7,272 nucleotides of DNA, from positions 1-7,272 of the forward strand of contig JAEZAU010000091.1 in the NCBI GenBank assembly GCA_023430325.1. The letters are read 5' to 3'. Below are positions 5,356-7,272 of this stretch, in pieces (the first letter of the stretch is position 1; the number at the start of each line of letters is the position of its first letter). The stretch is from Bacteroidota bacterium (GTDB lineage: Bacteria > Bacteroidota > Bacteroidia > Flavobacteriales_F > PHOS-HE28). Below the pieces are notes generated by a model, which saw only the letters and a list, made by a program, of their open reading frames with translations, had not been told where the DNA came from and did no database searches. Position numbers and translations under genes: made by a program.

Positions 5356-5433
5356 TGGATGGCGCATCAGCATGAAGTCAAACGATCGACCTTCCGCACG
5401 TTACGATCCTGCATCCCAGGTTCGCGCCATCCA
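5356..5433. repeat. 10-bp perfect inverted repeat spanning 78 bases
   Basis: TGGATGGCGC (5356-5365) is exactly complementary to GCGCCATCCA (5424-5433), with 58 bases between. This could close a structured RNA in transcripts running past rpsA, or be the ends of a small degenerate insertion. No flanking target duplication is evident. Confidence 0.5.
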
Positions 5434-5454
5434 CACGCAACGAATATATACGCC

Positions 5455-5481
5455 AAAAAACGCGATCGATAACGATCGTGT
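5455..5481 (-). terminator. Second (distal) terminator after rpsA
   Basis: On the minus strand ACACGATCG, loop TTAT and CGATCGCGT form a 9-bp stem with one mismatch, followed directly by TTTTTGG. It lies 15 bases beyond the first rpsA terminator, so the two form a tandem pair. Confidence 0.55.
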
Positions 5482-5496
5482 AAAACACGTAACGAA

Positions 5497-5521
5497 AAAG
5501 CCCGGCTCATCGCCGGGCTTT
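5497..5521 (-). terminator. Intrinsic terminator of rpsA
   Basis: AAAGCCCGGC pairs perfectly with GCCGGGCTTT around a 5-base loop. On the minus strand the stem runs into TTTTTCG, 27 bases after the rpsA stop at 5549. The A-T flanks make it potentially usable in both directions, but the T run is better for rpsA. Confidence 0.9.
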
Positions 5522-5548
5522 CTGCATTCAATTCAGATCAGAAAGAGA

Positions 5549-7272
5549 TCACTCCTCGTCCTCTTCTTCCGGACGCTCTTTTTTCTTCTTGCTGCGATTG
5601 CGCTCGCTGCTTTCCATCTGGTTCTTCAGATCGCTCAGCACGCTCAGGTCACCCAGGGTGCTCTTCTCTACCTTCTCGTTCACGCTCTTCACCGAAGCGT
5701 TCGATCCACCTTCCTTGCGGGCGCCACCGCGCTTGCCGGCTGCTGGTGCTTCGATCACTTCCTCGCCTTCTTCGAAGGTGCGGGTGTGGCTGAGAACGAT
5801 CCGGCGGGCTTCGCCGTTGAACTCGAGAACCATGAACGGAAGCTTGTCCTCAACGTTGGCTTTGCTGCCGTCCTCTTTCTTCAAGTGCTTCTGGGTAACG
5901 GTTCCCTCCACGCCGTAAGGCAGGCTCACGATGAAGTTCTGTCCGTTGCGGCCGGTGATCGTTCCCTCGTGAACGCTTCCCGGAGTGAACACTCCAGCGA
6001 AAACATCCCATGGGTTCTCTTCCACCTGCTTGTGGCCGAGGCTCAGTCGGCGGTTCTCGCGATCCACCTCAAGCACCATCACTTCGATCTCGTCGCCGAT
6101 GTTGCAGAACTCGCTCGGGTGCTTGATCCGCTTGGTCCAGCTCAGATCGCTGATGTGGATCAGGCCGTCAACGCCTTCCTCCAGTTCAGCGAAAATGCCG
6201 AAGTGGGTGAAGTTGCGCACCTTGGCGGTGTGCTTGCTCTTCAGCGGGTACTTGTTCTCGATCTCGAGCCACGGATCGCTGCTGAGCTGCTTCATGCCGA
6301 GGCTCATCTTGCGCTCTTCGCGATCGATATTGAGGATCACGCATTCCACCTCCTGGCCTTCCTTGAGGAAATCCTTCGGGCTGCGCAAGTGCTGGCTCCA
6401 GCTCATTTCGCTTACGTGCAAGAGACCTTCCACGCCTGGTGCCACTTCGATGAAAGCACCGTAATCGGTGATCACCATCACTTTGCCGGTCACCTTGTCG
6501 CCAGCGTTCAGATCGGCGCTGAGCGCATCCCAAGGATGTGCCGCGAGTTGCTTCAGGCCGAGTGCGATCCGCTTCTTCTCGTCGTCGAAATCGAGGATCA
6601 CCACGTTGATCTTCTCATCCAGCTTCACCACCTCTTCCGGATGGTTCACGCGGCCGTAGCTCAGATCGGTGATGTGGATCAAACCGTCCACGCCACCCAG
6701 ATCCACGAATACGCCGTAGCTGGTGATGTTCTTCACCGTTCCTTCGAGCACCTGGCCTTTCTCCAGGCCGCCGATGATCTGCTTCTTCTGGGCTTCCAGT
6801 TCGGCTTCGATCAGTGCCTTGTGTGAGACCACCACGTTCTTGAATTCCTGGTTGATCTTCACGACCTTGAATTCCATGTTCTTGCCCACGAACTGATCGT
6901 AATCACGGATCGGCTTCACGTCGATCTGCGAACCAGGCAGGAACGCTTCGATGCCGAACACATCCACGATCAAACCGCCCTTGGTGCGGCACTTCACGTA
7001 ACCGGTGATCACTTCACTGGTCTCCATGGCATGGTTCACCTTGCCCCATGCATTGTGTACGCGCGCGGTCTTGTGGGAGATGACCATCTGGCCACCTTTA
7101 TCCTCCTGCTTTTCAATGTAGACCTCCACCTTGTCACCGATCGCGAGATCGGGCTTGTAGCGGAACTCACTGATGGGAACAACACCTTCGCTCTTGTAGC
7201 CGATGTTGATCACCACTTCCTTCTTGTTCATGCCCACCACGGTACCCATGAGCACTTCCTTCTCGGAGATGC
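5549..7272 (-). CDS. rpsA: 30S ribosomal protein S1 (5' end outside window)
   Basis: S1 is the mRNA-binding protein of the small ribosomal subunit and helps translation of mRNAs with weak or no Shine-Dalgarno sequence. The frame is open to the right edge, reading ISEKEVLMGT, so some tens of N-terminal residues are missing; GTG at 7255 is not a likely start. Counting from that codon, six S1 (OB-fold) domains lie at about 1-63, 79-146, 166-236, 250-324, 338-410 and 425-491. The third to fifth carry the canonical pattern, for example SYGVFVDLGGVDGLIHITDL and HFGIFAELEEGVDGLIHISD. The tail (492-568) holds a Gly/Arg/Lys segment, KSTLGDLSVLSDLK and a KKKKERPEEEDEE end, in the style of Bacteroidota S1. 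Two terminators follow. The promoter is outside the window. Confidence 0.97.
   Translation of the reverse strand, partial: ISEKEVLMGTVVGMNKKEVVINIGYKSEGVVPISEFRYKPDLAIGDKVEVYIEKQEDKGGQMVISHKTARVHNAWGKVNHAMETSEVITGYVKCRTKGGLIVDVFGIEAFLPGSQIDVKPIRDYDQFVGKNMEFKVVKINQEFKNVVVSHKALIEAELEAQKKQIIGGLEKGQVLEGTVKNITSYGVFVDLGGVDGLIHITDLSYGRVNHPEEVVKLDEKINVVILDFDDEKKRIALGLKQLAAHPWDALSADLNAGDKVTGKVMVITDYGAFIEVAPGVEGLLHVSEMSWSQHLRSPKDFLKEGQEVECVILNIDREERKMSLGMKQLSSDPWLEIENKYPLKSKHTAKVRNFTHFGIFAELEEGVDGLIHISDLSWTKRIKHPSEFCNIGDEIEVMVLEVDRENRRLSLGHKQVEENPWDVFAGVFTPGSVHEGTITGRNGQNFIVSLPYGVEGTVTQKHLKKEDGSKANVEDKLPFMVLEFNGEARRIVLSHTRTFEEGEEVIEAPAAGKRGGARKEGGSNASVKSVNEKVEKSTLGDLSVLSDLKNQMESSERNRSKKKKERPEEEDEE

Larger units (their letters stand above)
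4952..5548. other. Gene-free region between rpsA and the T9SS gene
   Basis: This stretch of about 600 bases has no convincing protein gene on either strand. The open frames crossing it give translations without recognisable domains. It holds, from left to right: direct repeats, a hairpin cluster, a plus-strand promoter-like box with an orphan terminator, a (GA)13 tract, a REP-like repeat, a 10-bp inverted repeat and two terminators serving rpsA. Each is listed separately. Confidence 0.7.

Noticed and set aside
5213..6826. Open frame of 537 codons on the plus strand
   Set aside because: From 5549 onward it is exactly antisense to rpsA; before that it runs through the plus-strand terminator and the (GA)13 tract, giving an Arg-Glu run. 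The translation has no recognisable domain and mirrors the codon structure of S1.

Overview
The window reads as a chromosomal segment of a Bacteroidota bacterium, probably a Flavobacteriales-like lineage of moderate to high GC. Three things point there. Two adjacent proteins carry C-terminal type IX secretion (T9SS) sorting domains. Ribosomal protein S1 has six S1 domains and a Bacteroidota-style charged tail. Several sites resemble the Bacteroidota -7 promoter box TAnnTTTG, with no clear Shine-Dalgarno sequences before the starts. The phylum call is fairly secure; the order is inference.

All recognisable protein genes lie on the minus strand. Read in that direction, from right to left, they are: (i) rpsA (5549-7272, 5' end outside the window), encoding 30S ribosomal protein S1 and followed by two tandem intrinsic terminators; (ii) a gene-free stretch of about 600 bases (4952-5548); (iii) a secreted protein of about 333 residues with a T9SS sorting domain (3950-4951); (iv) an 806-residue secreted fibre-like protein with short Gly-rich repeats, a peptidase S74 autochaperone domain, a coiled coil and a T9SS sorting domain (1491-3911), followed by a strong hairpin; (v) pyrR (832-1404), overlapping by 4 bases with (vi) pyrB (835 to the left edge, 3' end missing). 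PyrR and PyrB form a pyrimidine biosynthesis unit. The two T9SS cargo proteins are probably surface exposed. Nothing links the three groups functionally.

The region most worth a second look is the gene-free stretch. It holds a well-formed intrinsic terminator on the plus strand although no plus-strand gene exists, with a perfect TAACTTTG promoter-like box 57 bases before its stem. This suggests an undescribed small RNA. Next to it lies a cluster of hairpins with 10-base loops, two of which are mutually exclusive because one central segment can pair with either of two flanking copies of TCCGGACACC. The same stretch also has a (GA)13 tract, a REP-like repeat and a 10-bp perfect inverted repeat.

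A second notable pattern is compositional. GATC is strongly over-represented in most of the window (32 hand-counted in the first 1500 bases) but nearly absent, together with lower GC, from the repeat-bearing middle of the 806-residue protein. That suggests the middle has a different origin.
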